Below the pieces are notes generated by a model, which had not been told where the DNA came from, made no database searches, and was given only the letters and a program-made list of their open reading frames with translations. A DNA stretch of 19,332 nt, taken from the NCBI GenBank assembly GCA_963649365.1, contig CAVJHQ010000038.1, forward strand, positions 1-19,332. The letters run 5' to 3'. This DNA comes from Paratractidigestivibacter sp963649365 (lineage in GTDB: Bacteria > Actinomycetota > Coriobacteriia > Coriobacteriales > Atopobiaceae). A program made the position numbers and the translations under genes. This document shows, piece by piece, positions 1 through 5,519 of this stretch; positions within the stretch are counted from its first letter, which is position 1; every line of letters begins with the position of its first letter.

Positions 1-627
1 AGCGGTCTGCGGGGTGGCGATGTAGCCAGGCCCGATGCCGTTGCACTGGATGTTGTGCTCGCCGAACTCGGAGCAGATGTTGCGGGTGAGCATCTTCAGG
101 CCACCCTTGGCGGCGGCGTAGGCGGAGACGGTCTCGCGGCCGAGCTCGCTCATCATCGAGCAGATGTTGATGATCTTGCCGTGGCCCTTGGCGATCATGC
201 CGGGCAGGACGGCCTTGGAGACGATGAAGGGGCCGTTGAGGTCGATGTCGACGACCTGGCGGAAGTCGGCGGCGTCCATCTCGAGCATGGGGGTGCGCTT
301 GATGATGCCGGCGTTGTTGACCAGGATGTCGGGGGTGGTGCCGAAGTCGGCCTCGACGTCCTTGACGAGCTGCTGCATCTGCTCCTCGGAGGTGACGTCG
401 GCGACGTAGCCGCGCGCCTCGATGCCGTCCTTGGCGTAGTTCTCGACAGCGGTGTCGATCTTCGCCTGGTCGCGGTCGTTGAAGGCGATCTTCGCGCCGG
501 CCTTGGCGAGGCCGGTGGCGATAGCGAAGCCGATGCCGTAAGAAGCGCCGGTGACGAGGGCGACCTTGCCGTCAAGGCGGAAGCTGTCCATGCTGAAGGT
601 GCTGGGGTCTGCGTACTGCTCTGCCAT
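1..627 (-). CDS. Short-chain dehydrogenase, gluconate 5-dehydrogenase / DhuD-like (3' end outside window)
   Basis: NAD(P)-dependent SDR-family reductase; 209 residues are visible and the C-terminus lies beyond the left edge (family about 260-270). The cofactor motif TGASYGIG is at residues 26-33, NNAG at 104-107, and the catalytic set is S157, Y170, K174. The stretch NICSMMSELGRETVSAY is typical of IdnO-type gluconate 5-dehydrogenases. The same subfamily includes the streptococcal DhuD enzymes, which reduce the deoxy-ketouronate derived from glycosaminoglycan disaccharides to 2-keto-3-deoxygluconate (KDG). With a RegR-like regulator, kdgK and kdgA alongside, I infer the DhuD/KduD role rather than gluconate metabolism. 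The start is ATG at 627, with GGAAG five bases upstream. Family assignment is sure; substrate is inference. Confidence 0.88.
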   Translation of the reverse strand, partial: MAEQYADPSTFSMDSFRLDGKVALVTGASYGIGFAIATGLAKAGAKIAFNDRDQAKIDTAVENYAKDGIEARGYVADVTSEEQMQQLVKDVEADFGTTPDILVNNAGIIKRTPMLEMDAADFRQVVDIDLNGPFIVSKAVLPGMIAKGHGKIINICSMMSELGRETVSAYAAAKGGLKMLTRNICSEFGEHNIQCNGIGPGYIATPQTA

Positions 628-673
628 TGCTACTTCCAATCTGTTTTGAAAGCCTGTATTTACAACACGAGGC

Positions 674-703
674 TAGTGTCCGTTGGTAAACCGGTTTTGT
701 CAA
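674..703 (-). promoter_or_regulatory. Promoter of the SDR gene with an operator-like palindrome in the spacer
   Basis: Read on the minus strand there is a perfect -35 box TTGACA (703-698), a 17-bp spacer and a weak -10, GACACT (680-675; ACACTA at 18 bp is similar). The spacer contains the 10-bp palindrome AAACCGGTTT (688-697). A bound LacI-type repressor there would block RNA polymerase. The predicted leader is roughly 40-50 nt. Confidence 0.5.
686..699. promoter_or_regulatory. Operator-like site A, GTAAACCGGTTTTG
   Basis: First of four copies of a 14-bp motif (GTAAAYCRRTTTNG) in this locus. It overlaps the spacer and -35 box of the SDR promoter. The CG-centred, partly palindromic form is usual for LacI-family operators. 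The binding protein is not shown by sequence; the RegR-like gene next door is the first candidate. Confidence 0.5.
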
Positions 704-765
704 GAAATAACTGGGCGAACGGAGATGCATTTTCGTGTATCGACAAAATCACCGCATTTTTGGCA

Positions 766-779
766 GTAAATCGGTTTAG
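766..779. promoter_or_regulatory. Operator-like site B, GTAAATCGGTTTAG
   Basis: Second copy of the 14-bp motif; its core TAAATCGGTTTA is a near-perfect palindrome. It lies exactly 80 bp upstream of site A between the SDR and RegR-like genes, a spacing that could allow looping between two bound repressors. Confidence 0.5.
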
Positions 780-847
780 AGACTTTCTAAGATAATACGG
801 TCATATGGGCCCGCTCGCCGCAGCAGACCTCGGCCCCCGCATCGCTG

Positions 848-1873
848 CTACAGCGTGGTGTCGCCCCACTGCACCTGGCAGTCCAGGACCTGGTGCGGGT
901 TCGCCTCGCCCTTCTCGGCGACGGCGTCCAAAAGGATGCGCGCGGCCGTGGTGCCCTCCTCGCGCGCGGGCTGTACGACGACGGAGACCGAGGGGGAGGC
1001 CACGCTCACCCATTCGGTGTTGTCGAAGCCGAGGAGCCCCACGCGGTCGGGCATGAGGCCGTAGTAGTCGCGGCAGCACTTGTAGATTTCCGGCAGCGCC
1101 CAGCAGTTGGGGGCAAAGACGAGCGTCGGCGTCGTGCCGTCGATGTTCGCCTTAAGGAAGGCCCCGAGCTTCTCCTCGTCGACGCGGTCGCCCTCGATGA
1201 CGAACTGCGTGAAGCCGATGTCGTGGCTCTCGAGCGCGTCGACGAAGCCGCTCATGCGCTCGATGCGGCTCGAGATGAGCCCGGGCTCGGCCGTGACCAC
1301 GAGGAAGCGGCGGTAGCCCTTCTGGACGCAGGCCTCGACAGCCTGGTAAGAAGCCTCGTAGTTGTCCGTCTTTACCCAGCTGGACGCGAAGTCGTAGAGC
1401 TTGGAGTCTATGAAGACGAGCGGTTTCTTCGCGTCGCTGATCTGGCGCGTGATCTCCTTGAACTGGGCGGTCGGCTGCACGATGAAGCCGTCGACGCCCA
1501 GCGCGAGGAGGCGGTCGATGTAGGCGAGCTCGTTCTGCTTGCTGAAGTTCGAGTTGCAGACGAGCATGCGGTAGCCCTCGGCCGAGATGACCTCGTCGAT
1601 GCCCTTGACGATCTGGTTGGCGAAGGCGTTGGTGATGTCGCCGATGATCACGCCGATGAGCTTGCTCTCCTTGGCGTTCATGCCGCGGGCGAGGGGGGAG
1701 GGCTCGTAGCCGGTCTCCTCGATGACCTTGCGGATGCGCTTTTGGGTGTCTTCCGACATGCGGCTCGTCTTGCCGTTGAGATAGAAGGAGACGGTCGTCT
1801 TCGAGGTACCTGCCATCTCGGCGATCTGGGTGATGGTAAGGCGCTTCTTTGCGGGCGACGACTGGCGGGGCAT
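848..1873 (-). CDS. LacI-family transcriptional regulator, RegR-like
   Basis: A 341-residue DNA-binding regulator. An N-terminal LacI helix-turn-helix (about residues 12-35, with TSKTTVSFYLNG) is followed by the hinge helix and a periplasmic-binding-protein-like sensor domain. Internal stretches such as IGDITNAFANQIVKGID, PNCWALP, VGLLGFDNTEW and SPSVSVVVQPAREEG closely match what I recall of streptococcal RegR, the repressor of hyaluronate/unsaturated-uronate use. That comparison is from memory. The open frame continues to 2077, but ATG at 1873 is chosen because AGGAGA precedes it and the HTH begins right after; upstream codons are low-complexity Arg/Pro-rich. It probably controls the SDR gene, itself and kdgK through the shared 14-bp motif. 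Confidence 0.88.
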   Translation of the reverse strand: MPRQSSPAKKRLTITQIAEMAGTSKTTVSFYLNGKTSRMSEDTQKRIRKVIEETGYEPSPLARGMNAKESKLIGVIIGDITNAFANQIVKGIDEVISAEGYRMLVCNSNFSKQNELAYIDRLLALGVDGFIVQPTAQFKEITRQISDAKKPLVFIDSKLYDFASSWVKTDNYEASYQAVEACVQKGYRRFLVVTAEPGLISSRIERMSGFVDALESHDIGFTQFVIEGDRVDEEKLGAFLKANIDGTTPTLVFAPNCWALPEIYKCCRDYYGLMPDRVGLLGFDNTEWVSVASPSVSVVVQPAREEGTTAARILLDAVAEKGEANPHQVLDCQVQWGDTTL

Positions 1874-1910
1874 GGCTTCTCCTGGATATATAGGCAAGAT
1901 ACGTGGTATT

Positions 1911-1924
1911 GTAAACCAGTTTTG
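1911..1924. promoter_or_regulatory. Operator-like site C, GTAAACCAGTTTTG, at the RegR-like promoter
   Basis: Third copy of the 14-bp motif, 38 bp upstream of the RegR-like start codon. Minus-strand promoter elements overlap it: TACAAT (1913-1908) is a good -10 with a leader near 28 nt. TTTACA (1915-1910) with TATATA (1892-1887) at 17 bp is an alternative, but its start site would cut into the ribosome-binding site. The placement suggests autorepression. Confidence 0.5.
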
Positions 1925-2109
1925 CTTGTGCCTGAGATCGTCGAGTCGTCGAGGCATAAAAAAGCCGCTGGCCGCCCCTCGGAGGGAGTCGGAGGTACCG
2001 CGCACGGGTTGCATGGCATGGAGCGCCCGGGCGCGGCCCCGAGGGGCGGGTCGCGGTTCTGCTTGTCCCTGGGTCAAGGCGTCGCATCCTGTGGCTCAAG
2101 GTGGTTATC

Positions 2110-2137
2110 AGTATAGGGTGAACGTTCACCCTAGCAA
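2110..2137 (-). promoter_or_regulatory. Minus-strand promoter with a perfect 20-bp palindromic operator
   Basis: On the minus strand: -35 TTGCTA (2137-2132), a 16-bp spacer and -10 TATACT (2115-2110). The spacer lies wholly within the perfect palindrome TAGGGTGAACGTTCACCCTA (2114-2133). The CG centre is LacI-like, but the sequence differs from the 14-bp motif, so a different regulator is implied. The nearest gene downstream is the RegR-like regulator, starting at 1873. Confidence 0.5.
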
Positions 2138-2300
2138 CCCTTGGCTTTGCCCGCCTTATTTTCTCCACATATCGGCGGCTTGTCGTTGCTTGAGGCTGCT
2201 TGCGGGGCGCCGGGGTTCTTTCCAGGGTTGTAGCCGTTGCAGCGGAGTGGGGAGCCGGCGCTCTCCGGGGTTGGAACCCGGGGCCGGCCGGGTCGCCAGC

Positions 2301-3314
2301 TCAGTGGCTTGTCGAGGCGCGATGGATGATACGGCCGGGAATCTCGACGCGGCGGGGCGCCCGACGCTCGCCGCTCGCCGCGTCGATGCGCTCGAGCGCG
2401 AGGTCGACGACGGCCTGCGCGATGCCCTCCACGTCCTGGGCCGCCGTGGTCACGCCGCCCATGAGCACGCGGTTCCAGGCGAACTCGTCGAAGGTCGCCA
2501 CGCGCGGGACGCATTCTCCGGCAAGGGCGCCCGAGGCCTCGGCCGCCTGCAGCATCTCTATAAGGCGCAGGAACACGAGGCCGTTGATGGCGATAAGCCC
2601 GACGGGCCCCTTGCCCTGAAGCTCTTTGACTAATTGCGCATCGTCTTCCGCCGCGCGCTCGCTGAGCTCGATCACGGCCGACGCGACGCCGCGCCGCGCG
2701 CACTCCTCGGTAAAGCGCGCCGCGCGCTCGCGGCGGATGGAGCTCGTCACGTCCCGCTCGGTAAGAAGCGCGATTCTCTCGCAGCCGCAGGCCGTGACCT
2801 CGGCCACGAGGTCGTCCACCAGCTCCTCGTTGTTCGACGTCACGAGGTCGAGGCCGCCGCCCGTCACGTCGCGGTCCAGCAGGACCACGGGCAGCCGCAG
2901 GTTCGCCTCGCGCAGCGCGCGGTCGTTGCCGCCGCAGGTGTTCACCACGAGCGCGTCGGCCCCGCCGGCAATAAGCCGGTCGATGGCCGCCGCCTCGGCG
3001 GCCGCGTCGTTGCCGGACACCGCCGTCATAAGCGAGTACCCCGCCGTCGCCGCCTTTCGCGAGAGCGCGTCCAGCATGGCGGAGGAGTAGGGGTTCGATA
3101 TGTCGGCGAGCACGACGCCGAGCAGCTGGGAGCGGTCGGTGCGCAGGCTGCGCGCGGCGGCGAGCGGCCGGTAGCCGGTGCGCTCGACGACCTCCGCGAT
3201 GCGCGCGCGGGTCTCCTCGGTCATGGCGCCCGGCGTGTTGTTGAGGTAGCGCGAGACCGTGGCGGCGCTTACGCCGGCCTGCTCGGCTATGTCCTTGATG
3301 CGCACGCGGGCCAT
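2301..3314 (-). CDS. LacI-family transcriptional regulator, divergent from kdgK
   Basis: A 337-residue repressor with the LacI helix-turn-helix at its start (IKDIAEQAGVSAATVSRYLNN), the hinge segment (TGYRPLAAARSLRT) and a ligand-sensing domain beginning LLGVVLADISNPYSS. ATG at 3314 is supported by AAGGAGG about ten bases upstream. It is divergent from kdgK, with 205 bp between the two start codons. That placement suggests a KdgR-type regulator responding to KDG or a related uronate intermediate. It differs clearly in sequence from the RegR-like neighbour, so it is not a recent duplicate. The exact effector cannot be read from sequence. Confidence 0.85.
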   Translation of the reverse strand: MARVRIKDIAEQAGVSAATVSRYLNNTPGAMTEETRARIAEVVERTGYRPLAAARSLRTDRSQLLGVVLADISNPYSSAMLDALSRKAATAGYSLMTAVSGNDAAAEAAAIDRLIAGGADALVVNTCGGNDRALREANLRLPVVLLDRDVTGGGLDLVTSNNEELVDDLVAEVTACGCERIALLTERDVTSSIRRERAARFTEECARRGVASAVIELSERAAEDDAQLVKELQGKGPVGLIAINGLVFLRLIEMLQAAEASGALAGECVPRVATFDEFAWNRVLMGGVTTAAQDVEGIAQAVVDLALERIDAASGERRAPRRVEIPGRIIHRASTSH

Positions 3315-3417
3315 CGCCGCCGCCTCCTTTTCCCCGCGCGAGCTCTCTCTGTCCGTGCCTCAGACCCGGCCGGACCTCGCGCCCTCGAAGTTTTTCTTTC
3401 CGCTTACGAGAATTCCG

Positions 3418-3447
3418 TTGCGTTTTCTCTTGGGACGAGTATACAAT
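3418..3447 (+). promoter_or_regulatory. Promoter of kdgK
   Basis: TTGCGT (3418-3423) and TACAAT (3442-3447) are 18 bp apart; TATACA (3440-3445) at 16 bp is an alternative -10. The same AT-rich block read on the minus strand contains TATACT (3443-3438), a possible -10 for the divergent LacI-type gene, so the two promoters probably overlap. Confidence 0.45.
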
Positions 3448-3462
3448 AAGCGCCAACGTAAT

Positions 3463-3510
3463 GTAATCGATTTCGTAAATCGATTCCGTAAAGGTAAACG
3501 AAACGTTTTG
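3463..3510. promoter_or_regulatory. Operator cluster upstream of kdgK (includes site D)
   Basis: Two 13-bp units in tandem, AATCGATTTCGTA (3465-3477) and AATCGATTCCGTA (3478-3490), differ by one base. The second overlaps site D, GTAAATCGATTCCG (3475-3488), the fourth copy of the 14-bp motif. Next comes GAAACGTTTT (3500-3509) with the palindrome AAACGTTT, close to the core of the isomerase operators at the other end of the window. All lie downstream of the predicted kdgK start of transcription, where a bound repressor would block it. Confidence 0.5.
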
Positions 3511-3519
3511 GAGGATGGA

Positions 3520-4557
3520 ATGGACAAGAACTCCCTCGTGCTCACCTTCGGCGAGATCATGATGCGACTCTCGCCCAAGGACCACCTGCGCATCGAGCAG
3601 GCCACCGAGTTCGACGTGCGCTACGGCGGCGCCGAGGCGAACACGGCCTTCTCGCTCGCGTACCAGGGTGACCGCGCGGCGTTCGTCTCCGTCGTCCCCG
3701 CCAACCGCATCGGCGACTGCGCGCTGCGCTCGCTCGTTGCCTACGGCGTCGACACCTCCCGCGTGGTCCGCAAGGGCGACCGCCTGGGCTCCTACTTCTT
3801 CGAGCTCGGCGCCTCCCAGCGCGGCAACGGCTGCGTCTACGACCGCAAGTACTCCGCGATGAGCCTCGCCTCCAACGCCGACCTCGACTGGGACGCCATT
3901 CTCGAGGGCGTCGACGTCTTCTACTTCAGCGGCGTGACCCCGGCCGTCTCCGACGAGATGGCGCTCGCCTGCAAGGCCGCCCTCACCGCCGCCCGCGCCA
4001 AGGGCATCGAGACCGTCTGCGACCTCAACTACCGCGGCAAGCTCTGGACCCCCGAGAAGGCCCAGTCCGTCCTCAAGGAGCTCATGCCGCTCGTGGACGT
4101 GTGCATCGCCAACGACGAGGACGCCCCCTCCGCCCTCGGCATGACCTGCGTCTCCGGCTCGCTCGCCCACGGCATCGAGGAGCGCGACTCCTACGTGGAG
4201 ATGGCGCGCCAGATCTGCGGCGAGTACGGCTGCAAGGTCGTCGCCTCCGTCGTCCGCAACGTCGCCTCCACCGAGCGCTCCCAGTGGATGGGCATGCTCT
4301 ACAAGGCCGAGGGCGACGAGCACTGGTTCAGCCCCGTCCACGACGTCCACGTGCTCGAGGGCGTGGCCGCCGGCGACGCCTTCAACGCGGGCCTGCTCCA
4401 CGCCATGCTCAACGGCTTCGAGCCGCAGGAGACCATCGACTACGCCATCGCGGCGAGCGTCCTCAAGCTCTCGGTCCGCGGCGACTCGAACCTCGTGACC
4501 GAGGCCGAGATCCGCTCCGTGGCCTCCTCCGGCGGCGCCACCCGCGTCGCCCGCTAG
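3520..4557 (+). CDS. kdgK: 2-keto-3-deoxygluconate kinase (PfkB family)
   Basis: Phosphorylates 2-keto-3-deoxygluconate to KDPG with ATP in the cytoplasm. At 345 residues it has the PfkB/ribokinase layout: N-terminal TFGEIMMRLSP typical of KDG kinases, GGAEANTA at 36-43, and the C-terminal PfkB signature at 281-288 (GVAAGDAF), with the catalytic base D286. The usual GAGD anion-hole motif reads AAGD here. The frame is open to 3259, but ATG at 3520 follows GGAGG and matches the family's start. kdgA follows 106 bp downstream on the same strand. The adjacent aldolase makes KDG the likeliest substrate; a different sugar kinase of the family is less likely. Confidence 0.9.
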   Translation: MDKNSLVLTFGEIMMRLSPKDHLRIEQATEFDVRYGGAEANTAFSLAYQGDRAAFVSVVPANRIGDCALRSLVAYGVDTSRVVRKGDRLGSYFFELGASQRGNGCVYDRKYSAMSLASNADLDWDAILEGVDVFYFSGVTPAVSDEMALACKAALTAARAKGIETVCDLNYRGKLWTPEKAQSVLKELMPLVDVCIANDEDAPSALGMTCVSGSLAHGIEERDSYVEMARQICGEYGCKVVASVVRNVASTERSQWMGMLYKAEGDEHWFSPVHDVHVLEGVAAGDAFNAGLLHAMLNGFEPQETIDYAIAASVLKLSVRGDSNLVTEAEIRSVASSGGATRVAR

Positions 4558-4576
4558 GCCCCGCGGGCAAGAAGCG

Positions 4577-4604
4577 CGCGGGCCGGTTCATGCCCCGGCC
4601 CGCG
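4577..4604 (+). other. Intercistronic stem-loop between kdgK and kdgA
   Basis: A perfect 10-bp stem (CGCGGGCCGG at 4577-4586 with CCGGCCCGCG at 4595-4604) and an 8-nt loop. No T-run follows, so it is not a standard terminator. It could stabilise or process the mRNA and set the relative levels of kinase and aldolase. Confidence 0.45.
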
Positions 4605-4663
4605 GCGACGCCCCTACCAGCACTTCTTTGCAGATAAACGCGAAAGCGAGAAAGGATTCACCC

Positions 4664-5305
4664 ATGTACGAGGATTTCTACGAGAAGCTCCACGAGCTCG
4701 CCATCGTCCCGGTCGTCGTGCTCGATAAGGTCGAGGACGCCGTCCCCATGGCCCGCGCGCTCGTGGCCGGCGGCATGCCGTCCGCCGAGGTCACCTTCCG
4801 CACCGCCTGCGCGGCCGAGTGCATCAAGGCCATGCACGACGAGGTCCCCGAGATCTGCGTCGGCGCGGGCACCGTGCTCTCCGTCGAGCAGGTCGACGAG
4901 GCCGTGGCCGCCGGCGCCGCCTTCATCGTGAGCCCGGGCTTCGACGCCGACGTGGTCAAGCACTGCATCGAGCTCGGCGTCCCCGTGCTCCCCGGCACCG
5001 TGACCCCCTCCGAGGTCACCGCCGCCCGCAAGCTCGGCCTCGAGGTCACCAAGTTCTTCCCGGCCGCTCAGTACGGCGGGCTCAACACCATCAACGCCCT
5101 GTGCGCCCCGTTCGTCGGCCACCGCTTCATGCCGACCGGCGGCGTGAGCACCGGCAACGTCGAGGAGTACCTCTCCTCCAAGTCCATCATCGCCTGCGGC
5201 GGCACCTGGATGGTCAAGCCTGCCCTCTTCGCCGACGGCGACTTCTCCAAGGTCACCGAGGCCTGCAAGGGCGCCATGGACGTCGTGGCCAAGGTGCGCG
5301 CGTAG
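4664..5305 (+). CDS. kdgA: KDPG (2-keto-3-deoxy-6-phosphogluconate) aldolase
   Basis: Cleaves KDPG to pyruvate and glyceraldehyde-3-phosphate by a class I (Schiff base) mechanism, the last step of the uronate/Entner-Doudoroff branch. It is 213 residues, the usual family length. E42 sits in AEVTFRT, the phosphate/substrate loop GTVTPSE is at 111-117, and the Schiff-base lysine is K130 in VTKFFPA, matching E45 and K133 of the E. coli enzyme. ATG at 4664 is preferred over the in-frame codon at 4628 because AAAGGA precedes it and the protein then starts where relatives do. It is probably cotranscribed with kdgK. The 4-hydroxy-2-oxoglutarate side activity of the family cannot be excluded. Confidence 0.93.
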   Translation: MYEDFYEKLHELAIVPVVVLDKVEDAVPMARALVAGGMPSAEVTFRTACAAECIKAMHDEVPEICVGAGTVLSVEQVDEAVAAGAAFIVSPGFDADVVKHCIELGVPVLPGTVTPSEVTAARKLGLEVTKFFPAAQYGGLNTINALCAPFVGHRFMPTGGVSTGNVEEYLSSKSIIACGGTWMVKPALFADGDFSKVTEACKGAMDVVAKVRA

Positions 5306-5321
5306 GCGAGCCCGGTTCCAG

Positions 5322-5408
5322 GGCCGGCGGCCGTTCGTGACGGCGGCCGGCCAGACGGCGAGAAGGGACGACCTTCTTGCCAAGGCGGGAAGAGGCGCGT
5401 CTCTTCCC
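5322..5408 (+). other. Three consecutive stem-loops after kdgA
   Basis: Hairpin 1 pairs 5322-5334 with 5340-5352 (13 bp, one mismatch, 5-nt loop). Hairpin 2 pairs 5358-5366 with 5372-5380 (9 bp with one G-U). Hairpin 3 pairs 5387-5394 with 5401-5408 (perfect 8 bp, 6-nt loop). None has a T-run. They precede the terminator at 5423 and could form the 3' structure of the kdg transcript or an RNA leader. Confidence 0.45.
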
Positions 5409-5422
5409 AACCCATAGAGCCC

Positions 5423-5468
5423 GCGCGGCGAGTCCAGGGTAGGGGTCCCTGCTCGCCGCGCTTCTTAT
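5423..5468 (+). terminator. Rho-independent terminator of the kdgKA unit
   Basis: The stem GCGCGGCGAG (5423-5432) pairs perfectly with CTCGCCGCGC (5452-5461). An inner CAGGG/CCCTG stem (5435-5439 with 5447-5451) extends it past a 2-nt bulge. TTCTTAT follows at 5462-5468. Confidence 0.65.
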
Positions 5469-5469
5469 C

Positions 5470-5498
5470 GGCCGGGCGCGAGGAGGTCGCGCACGGCC
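5470..5498 (+). other. Stem-loop displaying GGAGG in its loop, just before the oxidoreductase gene
   Basis: GGCCG (5470-5474) pairs with CGGCC (5494-5498). After a G/A mismatch, GCGCGA (5476-5481) pairs with TCGCGC (5487-5492). The 5-nt loop is GGAGG. The start codon at 5520 has its own nearer AGAGGAA, so the looped Shine-Dalgarno-like bases may be chance. Confidence 0.35.
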
Positions 5499-5519
5499 CC
5501 GTCGGGAGAGGAACCCACA

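Larger units (their letters stand above)
1874..2300. other. 427-bp gene-free stretch between the two LacI-type genes
   Basis: No convincing gene is seen on either strand. It holds operator-like site C (1911-1924), an A-run at 1958-1963 that is a U-run in minus-strand RNA, an 11-bp inverted repeat (CCGCCCCTCGG at 1972-1982, CCGAGGGGCGG at 2039-2049), and a 20-bp palindrome inside a minus-strand promoter-like sequence (2110-2137). A minus-strand transcript from that promoter would have about 230 nt of leader before the RegR-like gene. Bases 2138-2300 show nothing recognisable. Confidence 0.6.

Noticed and set aside
1952..1990. Intrinsic terminator in the leader of the RegR-like gene (minus strand)
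   Set aside because: A U6 run is present at 1963-1958, but I could not find a stable stem ending directly before it; the 11-bp inverted repeat ends eight bases short and has a loop of over 50 nt.
1874..2077. 68-residue N-terminal extension of the RegR-like regulator
   Set aside because: The frame is open, but the start would be TTG without a ribosome-binding site, the residues are low-complexity, and the HTH with good AGGAGA fits the ATG at 1873.
2131..4401. 756-residue minus-strand open frame across the second LacI gene and kdgK
   Set aside because: It runs antisense to kdgK and out of frame with the LacI gene, is Arg/Gly/Ala-rich and shows no family motif.
4577..4604. Terminator between kdgK and kdgA
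   Set aside because: The stem is perfect but no T-run follows, and the aldolase has no clear promoter of its own; an intercistronic hairpin fits better.
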